Shown: one piece after another, positions 12,441 to 24,100 of the stretch
How positions within the stretch are numbered: the stretch's first letter is position 1
Layout: each line of letters opens with the position of its first letter
Assembly (NCBI GenBank): GCA_905397405.1
Contig: CAJPVJ010000178.1
Location: forward strand, 1 to 30,254
Source: Oppiella nova
Lineage: Eukaryota > Arthropoda > Arachnida > Sarcoptiformes > Oppiidae
Length of the DNA: 30,254 nucleotides
Direction: 5' to 3'
Notes under the pieces: model-generated
Told to the model about the DNA's origin: nothing
What the model saw: the letters and a program-made list of their open reading frames with translations, nothing else
The model's database searches: none
Position numbers and translations under genes: made by a program

Positions 12441-13372
12441 ACGAAACGATTAAATAGTTTTATTCGTTTTGTTAGTCGCGAGTTCAATGGGAAAGGGATC
12501 AATAAAATTGATCAGAAAAATAACACAAAAATTTGAGTTGAATTGAGTTGAGCCCTAGAATTGAATCTACAAAAAACAGCATCTCTTTTATATTATCCCT
12601 AACTCTTCGGATACAATAACTTATCACTGGATCTCTACTTTTCTACATGACTGCCACTACAGATACCAAATAGATGTACAGTTCCCTCACTATTCTTATA
12701 TATACTGTATATATGGCTGTTGTTGTGTATACTCGTGAACATCAATACTTCAATAGTGTATATAATGTACTGTATATTCACTGTTATATTGTGTATAATA
12801 AAAAAATAGTGGAGCGTCTAATTGAGAACATCCACACAATTAGCCAGATCAAATATTTATAATCAAAGAGTTTGAACACAACCTCCGAGTCCCCACTCGT
12901 GAAAAGGCCGGAAAATAACATATGATCTGAAAATATCCTGAAATTAATATATATTTACTCAGTCTATGGGTCTATAACTCACTGTAAGCCACAACAACAA
13001 TAACTTTCTGTGTGTTATGTATAACTTTGGGCTTATTTTTATTATTTATAGACATATCGACAATATTCTCGTATATCTTTATCGGGTGCCCATCCATCCC
13101 ATTCCCCTCTCATTCCCTCATTTCTTTTTATACATCCACTCCTTTCTTATTCACAATCTATTACTTCAGTGCCATTCATCTGATGTTATTTTTTGCGCTA
13201 TTTATTCGGCGCTATCTCTCTGTCCATCGATTTTGAGCCGAGAAAACGGCTTTGAATTCTCAATGAATTATTAAATGACAATAAAAAGAGAAGAGTTTTT
13301 GAAGAATATAAAAGACTGACTCAATCATTGTTCTCATACTGTGTGCAGGCATTGGTGTCTCACATGAAAATA
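12438..13372. other. AT-rich intergenic stretch, no gene supported
   Basis: Apart from short open frames of ordinary chance length (for example 13012-13236) I see nothing here. The translations are rich in Phe, Ile and Ser, as expected for AT-rich DNA, and match no family. Confidence 0.6.
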
Positions 13373-13412
13373 TATATACAGTCGGCCCTCTGTATATACA
13401 GTCGGCCCTCTG
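13373..13412 (+). repeat. Two tandem copies of a 20-bp unit resembling a pogo/Tigger terminus
   Basis: The 20-mer TATATACAGTCGGCCCTCTG is present twice, head to tail (13373-13392 and 13393-13412), and followed by TATA. The CAGTCGGCCCTCTGTAT portion after a TA dinucleotide looks, from general knowledge, like the terminal inverted repeat of Tigger/pogo-type transposons, which insert at TA. I found no matching inverted terminus and no transposase, so this may be a remnant or a coincidence. Confidence 0.5.
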
Positions 13413-14106
13413 TATAATGCATAAGCTGTGAGCACTTCAACGGTGTTCACAAACTTATTATTTGATAAACTCACTTGCATCTATTGTATAAAGTGTTATA
13501 CACTTATTTAGTCTATTGACTCTAGTAATCAAACGTTGGCTAATGTACTGGATTTGTCCCTAACCATTGTCGTCCACCATACTGTAAATGTACAGGGTGT
13601 TCATTGTGAGTTATATAAAGTTATATATTCTGTATTCAATAGACGGACAGCCACTTTAGGGACTATTGAGTAGACAACACAACACATGACTATCAAAAAA
13701 AGTCTTACACTTCACATACAGTGCGGGCAAAGGGGGCGGAAACACAACGATTCTCTAGTCTGTCGTCGTTTTTCTCGTACAGAATATTCTACAGAATATT
13801 CTTATCTCTCACTTATAATTCCTGAACAATACGTTTGCTTCAAACTCACACTTATATGTAAGTCGACGTAAAAAATTCACTGCGAGAGAGAGAGAGAGAA
13901 AATATAACTCAATTTGATTATCAATTTTCATTAGAGATCAATAGACAACACACAACACATACACTGCTTATACAATGACTCCTTAAGAATGTTAGCGCAC
14001 CGACACATTCGCGCCCGACATATACTAGTTGTATGAGGATATTGCGGGGGTCGACACCGTTTTTTGGGCTCATTGTGTGATTGAAAGGCTTTGTGTGTCT
14101 CCGTGA

Positions 14107-14154
<48 letters not shown>

Positions 14155-15220
14155 ACAGTCTGTACTAGTATTTGGTTTGAAAGACTCATTGCTTATCAGA
14201 GAATTTGTTGCGAATTCTAATGAAGTCTTTGCACTACTTTTCTCTTTCGCTCAGTCTTTCAATATATTTAATTAATTTGAATTAGATTTCGGAAACAATT
14301 GTTATTTCACTCGTTGTTTAAGAAAGTGGTAAAAGTTTTCTGTCTCTTTTTGACCAAAATTTAAGATTTATTTATTCCAAACAACTCTAATCTATATAAA
14401 GTTTCCCAAAATGCTATATATCTTCAAAGCAATCAATATTTTGATTAATATTCTTCAATAGTTTGTATGTTTTTGTGTGTAATTTGTATTTATGTGTAGT
14501 GCCATGAAAGCCAATACCCTTATATGAAAATATGTCCAATTCTTTGATAGAATCCTAACCCCAAGTGTATTATCTGTCAGTTAGATAACCCTTTGCCATA
14601 ATATGAGTTATAATAAATATCTATAACAATAGGCTGCTATTGACAAAACATATGCTTATATACAACGAAAACAGAGTGTATTTGGAAAAATAAATAATTC
14701 GTCTCTCGGTTTATAATATATATAAGGAATGAGTGAAAAAAATTTAGTCCTCTTTTGATGACAAAAGAAAAATTCTTTAAAAGTTTTTCGTCTCGTTTTT
14801 TGCTCATATAGTGAATAATGTTTGAAGTGTTTTATATGTGATGTTCATAGCAATGATTTATTGCTAGTCATATAAATGGCTCAATATATATATATATATA
14901 CCCATATAACTTACATCTCTGTATATATTTTTAACTTAATATTAGGAGTCTATACTCTCCTCCCGGCTTTAGTCGACTTTATACCCGTATATAGCCTTAT
15001 ATTGGATGACAAATCTTTAATTAGAAATGCATTTCACAGACAAGATATGGATCTAAGGAAGGAGTGATGAAAAAATTAAATTTAAATTAATGTTTGAAAA
15101 TTTTCTGTCGTTTATACAGTGATATGATGTAAAGATGTATGAAATGTTGGCTTTCGGTTGTGAAAGTCGTTTCCTTTGGCTCTTCCCTTCGCAACACATT
15201 TCCATTCAAAAGGCGAACAC
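13413..15220. other. AT-rich intergenic stretch with palindrome doublet and GA tracts
   Basis: No gene is supported. GA tracts lie at 13884-13899 and 14111-14152. Two AGAATATTCT palindromes sit side by side at 13781-13790 and 13793-13802. Short open frames such as 14876-15067 are unrecognised. Confidence 0.6.
13781..13802. promoter_or_regulatory. Tandem AGAATATTCT palindromes, heat-shock-element-like
   Basis: Two palindromes of the form nGAAnnTTCn are separated by two bases. Inverted GAA/TTC units are the building block of heat shock factor binding sites, but the spacing here is not a clean continuous array of 5-bp units and no nearby promoter is evident. The word is dispersed throughout the window, so a repeat-derived origin is equally likely. 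Confidence 0.25.
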
Positions 15221-15476
15221 AAATAAAATCACAAAATTATTTTATATTAAAAGTTTTCCGACACAAGAATCGGATGAAAGATATATTGAGAATAGAGTTT
15301 GTTTTGTGTGTAAAAATCACTTTTATTCAGTCGACTCTCCGTATAAATAAATAAAATCACAAAATTATTTTATATTAAAACTTTTCCGACACAAGAATCG
15401 GATGAAAGATATATTGAGAATAGAGTTTGTTTTGTGTGTAAAAATCACTTTTATTCAGTCGACTCTCCGTATAAAT
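15221..15476 (+). repeat. 128-bp tandem duplication (two copies, one mismatch)
   Basis: Copy 1 is 15221-15348 and copy 2 is 15349-15476. The only difference I see is G at 15253 against C at 15381. Each copy ends in CAGTCGACTCTCCGTATAA, which resembles the pogo/Tigger-like word at 13379. Overlapping open frames through the duplication are by-products. Confidence 0.95.
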
Positions 15477-15494
15477 AACATTACAATCAGCTAT

Positions 15495-15741
15495 AAAACA
15501 CTGTTCACAATACAATATCAATAAAAGTAACTAGCTACTAAATCACGTAAATAACAAAATATTAGTTATTAGTTTTTGAATATCCAAAAAGATTTCCAAG
15601 AATATTTTTTAATTATAAAATAAAAACACTGTTCACAATACAATATCAATAAAAGTAACTAGCTACTAAATCACGTAACTAACAAATTATTAGTTTCCGA
15701 ATTTCCAAAAAGATTTCTACGAATATTTTTCAATTACAAAA
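15495..15741 (+). repeat. Second, more diverged 128-bp tandem duplication
   Basis: The unit starting AAAACACTGTTCAC at 15495 recurs 128 bases later at 15623. The first 50 or so bases are almost identical; afterwards there are several substitutions and a small deletion in copy 2. It is therefore older than, or less homogenised than, the adjacent 15221-15476 duplication. Confidence 0.9.
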
Positions 15742-15970
15742 TGTATTTAATTTCACAGTAAATGGGAATAACTGTGATTTCATTGGGAAAGAGTTAAGGG
15801 AAAAGTTTTGTGACAGAGTTTTTGGTGACAACTCTTAATATTCTGGTCCGCATTTGCGCTTCAATTACTTTTGTGGAGAGAATTCTGTGTTAAAAATTGA
15901 ATTTGAAATACGGTTTTTAACTTTGCCTTTAAAAACGGAAATACGAATTGACATCTCTTTTGTGTCCAAA

Positions 15971-15978
<8 letters not shown>

Positions 15979-16001
<23 letters not shown>

Positions 16002-16047
16002 ACACACTCTCTCTCTCTCTCTCACTCTCTCTCTCTCTCTCTCTCTC
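15979..16047 (+). repeat. (CT)n tract with CACACA and CTCACT interruptions
   Basis: About 69 bases of CT dinucleotides are broken twice by CA-containing units. Both forward frames read through it as Ser-Leu repeats, with no gene context. Confidence 0.95.
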
Positions 16048-19000
16048 GCAATGAATGTCTTTTCGGGTTAACACACATATTCTGTATTAACATTTCGAGT
16101 CTATTCTTACGACTAGTTTTTTCTGATAATGTCATCGGAGAGACAGTCATTGAGTGTTAAATATATTTTAAGTTATGTTATCATTGGGCTAGAGATCAGA
16201 CATCTTAACAAAACTTTTAATATTATAAATACAGTGCGAAAAGAGTAGCAAAAGTCAAACAAATGTCATAAAAAGTAATTTAAAGATTAAATAAAATAAC
16301 AAAAAGTTTTGAGTAAAAAAAGTTCAAAATTAAGTAAATATTAGATAAATAAAAATCAAAACGAATTTAATTAAAATGGATTTCTATATATAGTTTGCAA
16401 CAAATAGCGACTTGAATGAAATCAAATTAATTAAAACAATAAATGTCATTATTTATCGGTCAAAGTACATTAAAATTGCAAATATAAGCCATTATTTTGT
16501 GCGATAGGAAGTAAAAACTGAGCAAAAATGCAAATTTTTATCGACCATTAAATACTCTTATCGCACGGTATTGAGAGCCTTAAAAAGTATCGCATTTTGG
16601 ATGACATTTAGATGAGATGTGAATTTAAAGGCTGTTTTATCCCAAAAGTGACATTTTCTTCGTGAGTTTATACGAAACATAAATGAGGTATCAAATAATT
16701 CTCAGACTATTTAAAGGGAAACAAAATAATTGAGTTCACCCAGTCGATCAAAATAGAGTAAGATATTTTCACAAATTTTATGTTTGAAAATATGATTTTA
16801 AATAATATATAAGTCTCTAATCATATGTGATATCATGCACTTTGTTTTATAAGTATAGACCATTTTGTAATCATAAATATGAAAAGTATTGCACAATATA
16901 TTGCTTCAGACTTAAAAATCCATTTTAACAGAATATTCTATAATAGAGAATCTATAACCCGATCCAAAAGACATTTTCAATAAAAACACTAATTTTAAAG
17001 TCTAAATATAAGTCCACTTTTTGACCCAAACTTCTAATATATAATAAAATTCAGTGCTTTTGAAACGAAAATCAGTAGATATTATCCAATTATAGTCTCA
17101 AAATCCTTTCATTACACATATAGTGATATAAATAGTACTTATTTTGAAAACAAGATTTGGGATAACAGAAAAAATAGAGTAAATAAATTACTTGAAAAGG
17201 GATGAAAAGTTTTTCTTTCGCTTTAAAACTCCTCAGTGTTTCAAATTGTATTGAAATCTGAACTCAATCTCAGATATCTATCAATCAATACGTTTGATAC
17301 CAAACGCTGCTCTTAACTCTCTTGTGTTAAATGCATTGAAAATAAATAATAGTCCGGAATATATATATATATCAGTTATATATACAATATATATATATTG
17401 TATATCTCTTACACATAATACTCTGAATTTCTCTTCATTTTAAATATCAAACACAATCTCCAAAATCAATGCCTAGTTTTTAGGCTCATTTTTAGCTATC
17501 AAATGCAATATATTTTATATATAGAAACTGAGACTAAATATTATAAATAGTGAATTCCTTTGATAATTTCATATCAAGTTATTTGAGTCAAACAAATGAT
17601 ATCATGAAAAAATGGCATAAAATACATTTGCCTGCAATACTTAATAGAGATTCATATGAATTGATTACTACTGTGTATGTGAAACATAACAATTGATATA
17701 CCAGTTATTTATCATATTTATAGTCAAAATTTCTCTGTCATAGTGTTTCACTGTTTTTGTTTTGGCTAATAATCTGTCATCGGTTTGTGTCGACCAGAAT
17801 GCATGGGAGTAACCAGTGGTACAGTTATACCACTTTGGGTTTTCTACCAAAAAAGGCTGTCCTAATTTGTTTCGCTTGATTAATATCAATGACATTTTGA
17901 AAGCGAGTTTATGATTATTTATTTATATTTATTTTTTGTTTTATAATCATAAAAACCCTTAAGAATAGTATCTCTATCAATATTATTAATGAAATAAAAT
18001 TGTAATTCTTATATAAATTATAACTTATAACTTATAAGTAATGGTAATAAAGCAACAAACTTTTATTACAAACTTTAAAACAAAACAAAAATAATATATT
18101 GCGAAAAGTGTGAGCGCACAGAATATTACAGAATATTCTGTAAAATTATATATACATAGCGAGTGGGAGAGTGTAATTAGAATTGATTTTTATGGCACAT
18201 AATTCTTGTATATCCGACTCGATATAAAATTTTTATTGATCGCCACCTAAAACACAAAACAACACTAAAATCTCTTCAAAAATTTCTCACTTTTCGCAGA
18301 ATATTTTGAATTAATTAAATTCTAGTGTAAAATGTTGTTTAATGAATGAGAAAACTATGATATGCAGTAATATAATATGCGATGAATGAAAAGGTTGTAT
18401 GAAATTAGTTGAGTATTATGTTGTGATACAGTATATCCATACATCTCATACAGAAAATCATACATCTATAGAGAAATGTCTTATATTTCATGTTTGAAAA
18501 GTCACAGAATTTTTTCTCTTTTTCTTACACAGTATTTGAAAACATTTCACTCCAGAGATCGTATGATATATCAAAAGTGAAAATAAAAAACAATTGCAAC
18601 TCGAATGGCACACAACAAAATTAATTGATTGCAATCTTTTTAAACCCATAAAAATCTAATAGTCGATTGAGAGTTAGGAAAGTGGATGCCGTGGGTTGCG
18701 TCCAAAACACATACCCATCGAAAGCAAAAGAATTGTGTGTTTTTTGAGTTTGTGACCAAAAATGAGTCTTTTGAGAGCCGTTACTCAACTATTATGGACT
18801 TTAAGCCACTATTACAATACACTACACCACCACCGCTATAGACAGTGGTATTATTTTTTAAAAAATCTCATCAAAAAGTCAGCCGTTTGTGAGCAAACAA
18901 TTGAGTCTTACTTTTATATTTATTAAGCAATAGTTACACTCAAACGGAGCGCAACCTCTGACTTTTGGCCACTTATTTGCTAAGAGCTACACGTAGTAAC

Positions 19001-19830
19001 TGTCCGCTAATATCCTGGTCATAAAAAGGAGTTTATTAATTAAACACACTATATATTGATTAGCCCCAATGTCTAAGCCATGAATTCAATACTAAATAGA
19101 CTGATAGCTAGTAATATAGCGATACATCGGGAATGCCATTACAGGGCACAGCCATTCGTGTGTCACATCTCTATCTACTTGAGTAAAGACACCAACAAAA
19201 TGATGGACTGATCAATACATATAGTTAGTGAAACACTGCGTAAGATAAAAACCCATCAGTTTAAAGCACTGGTACTATAATTTTCTGGTTAACCCCATGA
19301 AAAGCGAACATCAAATTTAATATAGAGATAAAAATATATATTATATATAATACTCGAGAAAAATAATTTATTTTAAAGATTTTCATTTATTTTCTCTTCA
19401 GATATCTCTCTATACTTTGTTTCCAATAGATATGTATTTAAAAGATGGTGTGTATGCAAGACCTTCCGCACTGTCGGGGGTATTGGAGCTATAATGTGAT
19501 GGCAAAGGCTTATAGGGAAAGGTGTGATGAGGTGTACAATAGCTTATGAAATATATTGTCAAATATATGGAAATTTTTTGAGAGATTGAGCGCTTAGTTA
19601 TGTTTTTGAAGTGTTTTATCCTTATATCTAGAAATTTGTGACAAAAATCTTATACAAAAAAATCGTACGAAACATCTAAAGAATACATTATGAGGCTAAC
19701 ACATAAATAATATGCCTGCCCTCCCATCCCCTTTGCACATGTCGATCGCGTACATTGCGGGCACTTGTGATCGACAATATATAGTATCAAATGAATTGTC
19801 ATTTTATTTTGTACTCAATTTCATTAAATT
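16048..19830. other. AT-rich stretch upstream of the kekkon-like gene, no gene supported
   Basis: There are no microsatellites of note and no recognised exon. AGAATATTCT occurs at 16930-16939 and 18130-18139, and a near copy of the AGCACTGGTA word at 19265-19274. An AT-rich perfect palindrome surrounds 17380-17405. A 75-codon open frame on the - strand (17895-17668) has a slightly less biased composition than its surroundings but matches nothing I know. This stretch could hold non-coding first exons or enhancers of the downstream gene. Confidence 0.55.
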
Positions 19831-20149
19831 TCTTTTCCAGAGAAGTGGTCTTCAGCTCTAAAATTATAAACAAAAGGACAGCAAATAAATAGCGTTTTCT
19901 CTCATCATTTCTGTTCATTTGCTCGCATTTCTCTCAATCACAACATATTTGTTGTCCGACTCTTCTCCCAACTCATCATTTGAGAGAAAGAAATACAAGA
20001 AATACAAGAAATACTGATAACTGGTATCCGAAAAGGGACTGACGATTGGAAAGGCATCGGAAATAAAAAGTTAAACAAAAACCCCATTTATATTCGCGTT
20101 GAATATAAACCGTTAAGAATATATATATAGAGAGAAAAGTGAGACCAAA
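19831..20149 (+). promoter_or_regulatory. 5' flank / probable 5' UTR of the kekkon-like gene
   Basis: A pyrimidine-rich TCTTTTCCAG at 19831-19840 would serve well as a splice acceptor, so 19841-20149 may be the 5' UTR part of an exon whose upstream non-coding exon lies to the left. An in-frame TAA at 20114-20116 precedes the ATG at 20150. No convincing core promoter is visible. Confidence 0.3.
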
Positions 20150-21102
20150 ATGTGGCACAAAAGGCGAAAAGGACGGCAACCTAACCATCAAATTGATTGC
20201 GAGTCGCTATTGGCGTCCATACTGTTGGCCGCGACCATAGGTCTGATTGGGGGCACCGGGAGCGGCGCCGGGTGTCCCGAGTACTGCGAGTGCAAGTGGT
20301 CCAACGGCAAGGAGACGGTCAACTGTGATCATAAATTAGATGGTATACCCGTTGGTATCCCCAGCGCCACACAAGTATTGAACATTTCTGGTATTAATAT
20401 ACACACACTTCCAGCGCAAGTGTTTAGAGAGCGGCGACTAATTAATCTGCAAAAGCTTTTTATGTCTAAATGCAAATTAGGTAATCAATTGATTAGACTT
20501 TTATATTATATAATTAGATATCATATCATATTATACACGACACACAGTCGCATGCATACTACATAAATATAAGGGTTGGTGCTGTATAACCAACGGGTTG
20601 TACGGGTATCTAGACCAGGGATTTGACTGTTTATGTAATAAGTTTAGCAAAACAACAGATAAGAGTTAAATGCTATGAGACGTCGGGAATAATTTATAGG
20701 CCTATTCTCATAACCATTTCTCACATAAATGTGTGCTTTTATTGGTAGACAAAGCCCACGTTGGCGACCCCGGGTGTGTTCAGTAATTTATTGTCTCATA
20801 GCTGTAGCTCTCAATTAATTAGTGCTAAACTTTTTCCCACTTTTCTCTCTTACATTGCAAACAGAATTTTTTTATATTTGCATTTTTTTGGGTCTCTAAT
20901 CATATGATAGGAACTAGTATTGAATAAACAGTTAAATTAAGAAGATTTTTGATTTCATGTGTCAACTAATAATAATAAAATGATTTTTTTCTGTTATGTT
21001 TTATTTGGAGTTTAATTAATTAACTCTTAATGAGTGGAAATGACTGCAAACGAGTGATTGCGAGACATAAATAGTGTTTGCATTGAGTGAGTGAGTGAGT
21101 AA

Positions 21103-21145
<43 letters not shown>

Positions 21146-24100
21146 TGTGTGAGTGAGTGAGTGAGTTAGAGAGAGAGAGAGAGAGAGAGAAAGAATTAAA
21201 AGAGATGAGAGTTTTATTATATATTCCACTCTTTTATTATTCAAATTAAATCAAATATTTTGCACTCTTTTCCCTTATTCTCTGTCTTTTCGCATAATTT
21301 TCGTCGGAATTCTTATTTTCCTATTCTTAAGAGAATATTCTTTCGCTTTTATTTATAATGTTTTTGTGTTTGTCTCTCCCATTGACTCACACATGGCTTT
21401 ATATAACAGGAGATATATCTGACGACTCGTTCCTTCAGTTAACAAATTTAGTTGAAATCGATTTGTGCGACAATTCATTAGAATATATACCGACAGTAAG
21501 CCTACAAAAGTGCAAATCGTTGCGAAAGTTGTCGCTGTGTGTGAACCCCATCCGTACCGTCAGATCGGACTCATTCGCAAACTTAAACTCTTTGGTGACA
21601 ATAGACTTGTCTTTGTGTCAAATCGAGACCATCGACGCCAACGCCTTCAAAGGTCTTCAAGAGCTCCGATCCCTAAGACTGGACGCCAATCGGTTGCGAA
21701 CTCTGTCGGTGTCGGCGCTGATAGGCCTCCACGGCCTGCACGCCCTCCATCTCCATCAAAACCCCTGGCACTGTGACTGTCAACTCAGGCATACGGTCGA
21801 GTGGTTGACCCGCAATACCGTTCCCCAGACTCTATGGCCCACATGTAAGACGCCCCACAGAATCGAAGGTAATATTTATGGCATTAATAATATATATATA
21901 TATATATATTAAAAGAAATGTATTTTACAGACAAATGCACTCTATTTGTGTGACAAATGAAAAAATCAATAAAATATAATTATGTTTGAAATTTTCAAAA
22001 CACAAATGTTTTGTGTTTTACCAAAAAATTTATGTCATTTTAAAATTAAAGAGGGAATAGCGAGGGAAAGGGTTTTTATTTTTGTTGCCCTTGTTTTTTG
22101 CTAAACATTTTCTAAATTAAAATATTATATTGCTTTTAGATTTTAATTTTACTGAATGCACTGAATATATAGAAACTGAACGGGAAAAAGTAGACTTTTT
22201 TATTTGGTTTGAGTAAACATTAGATATTAAACAATATTATTTTGTCCTCTCATTTCTCATATATTGTAAATGTTTTGAAATATTGATTTCTTGAGAGCTA
22301 AGAGTATTTGTATGTACACTGAAACCTCTTTATTAAACAACATTTCATGAGTGCACAAAATGTTATCAGATTTCTAAATATATTAAAATGGATTTTATTT
22401 ACCATTCAATGCAACGAATTAATAGCTTATGTTATCTAAAGTTAGCAATAGTTTTATGTACTTTGGCTTTGTTTACGCCATAAACGAGAGATTATTGTAA
22501 TATATAAAAGAGAATATTCTGTCAGAATATTTAAAGTAAATTAAAATTATAATAAATTTCTTTTGTTTTTCATTTTGCTAGAGAGAAAAATCTGTTACAA
22601 AAATTTTTGTTGCTTTTATTTGTGCCATTGTTTTAATATTTAATCGTATGTTGTGTTTGAATAACACGATTGCATGTCTGACCAATCGGTGTGCGGTTTA
22701 AATAGCAATTAATCTATGGGTATAAGAGAGATAAGCATTTCTCTCAAACAGTTTATTGATATAATTGAATGAATATCAGGGGTTAAGACAATAGGCAAGC
22801 AATGCATCACTAATTAAATTAGACAACAATTGCGATCGGCTTAAGACGACTGGAGTATTATATCTATATATCAATATAATAGTGATGAACGGCTGACAAT
22901 ACTGAGCTACCAGTTCCCCACCAGTTCCCCACTCTTATGGCCGATTCCCAGTGACAGACCAGTCACTCCATAATCAGATAAATAATTAATCAAACCTTTA
23001 GATGACTATCGAGGCGTTGAATTGTGCCAAAACTGACAGCTCTTCTATCAATTTGTTAATAATACTAATAATAAATTATTTCCAAATATATTATATAAGG
23101 ATTTATTCACTCGTGAAACACACAGCGTATAAATATGATTAAAATTATTCATAAATTTGCTTTTATATCATATTTGCCAAAATAATAACAATATAATAAT
23201 ACAGTAATAATGAGTTGGTTTTAGGCTGTATTAGTCCAATGTATACACACTTTGGTGTATCGATTCTTATTTACATAAAAGGAGATTTAAAATAAGATTT
23301 TTAGATATACTCTAGACTTTGCATAAATATTATATATAAATACATTAGGTAAATATTTTATTCCATATAACAGAGTGTATATGTGTTACACTTGTGTACA
23401 CTGTTCAAGAATATTCTTTAAAAATTATTCAAGAATTGATTGCTAAGTGAGAGCACTTAAGAATTCAATAAATAATTATATTTTGCTTCAACTTATATTT
23501 TAAATTCTTATGCAATTAAGCGCTTATTCCAGGTTTTAGTGGATGTTTAAAGAGCTTATGATATTCTGTAGCAAAGTGTTGACATTCCTTTAAAATATAT
23601 TATATCTATAATACTATACATAAATTCTGTAGTTTTCAAACCTAACACAATACTAGTGTTTAGTCTGAAAATGGTATTAATTTTTAAAATCTATTCATGT
23701 TTTCGTTGTGCATTTTTCTGCTACTTTACACAAATATATGAACTATTAATGGCATTACTATTAAGTAAGTAATGCGTTCATGTTTTCTATACTCCTTTTT
23801 TCGCTGACTTAAGAGATATTATAATAAGTATTCAAAAATATATATAATAATAAAAAATAATAATATAAGAGACGTTAGACTGGAGTAAAAAAACGAGATT
23901 TAATACCAGAATATAATACACAATAACTTAATATCCTTTCAGGATATATAATAACTTAGGAAACAGAATATTCTTTAGTAAATAAAAGTAGTGAATAAAG
24001 TAAACGCTAGCGAAAACAGAATCATAATATATATTGACTATAAAAACTAATAAAAATAAATTTCATTTAAAACAACTACGGTTTTGAATCAAATTTCTTA

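Noticed and set aside
14081-14275. Open frame with a Glu-Arg run
   Set aside because: It is created by the (GA)n tract at 14111-14152, with no coding context on either side.
15135-15354. Two overlapping 71-codon open frames
   Set aside because: They run into the 128-bp tandem duplication and share sequence in different frames. Neither has a recognisable motif.
17380-17405. AT-only palindrome as a possible regulatory hairpin
   Set aside because: Alternating AT runs are expected in this composition and nothing else marks the site.
17668-17895. 75-codon open frame on the - strand with a less AT-biased translation
   Set aside because: It could be an exon, but no domain is recognisable and no flanking exon or clear splice pair was found.
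1-20149. tRNA, rRNA, snRNA or CRISPR-like features
   Set aside because: I looked for tRNA T-loop words and regularly spaced repeats. No T-arm was paired with a plausible acceptor stem, and no array other than simple microsatellites was found.
21465-21776. Arg-rich open frame inside kekkon exon 2
   Set aside because: It is an out-of-frame shadow of the LRR exon.
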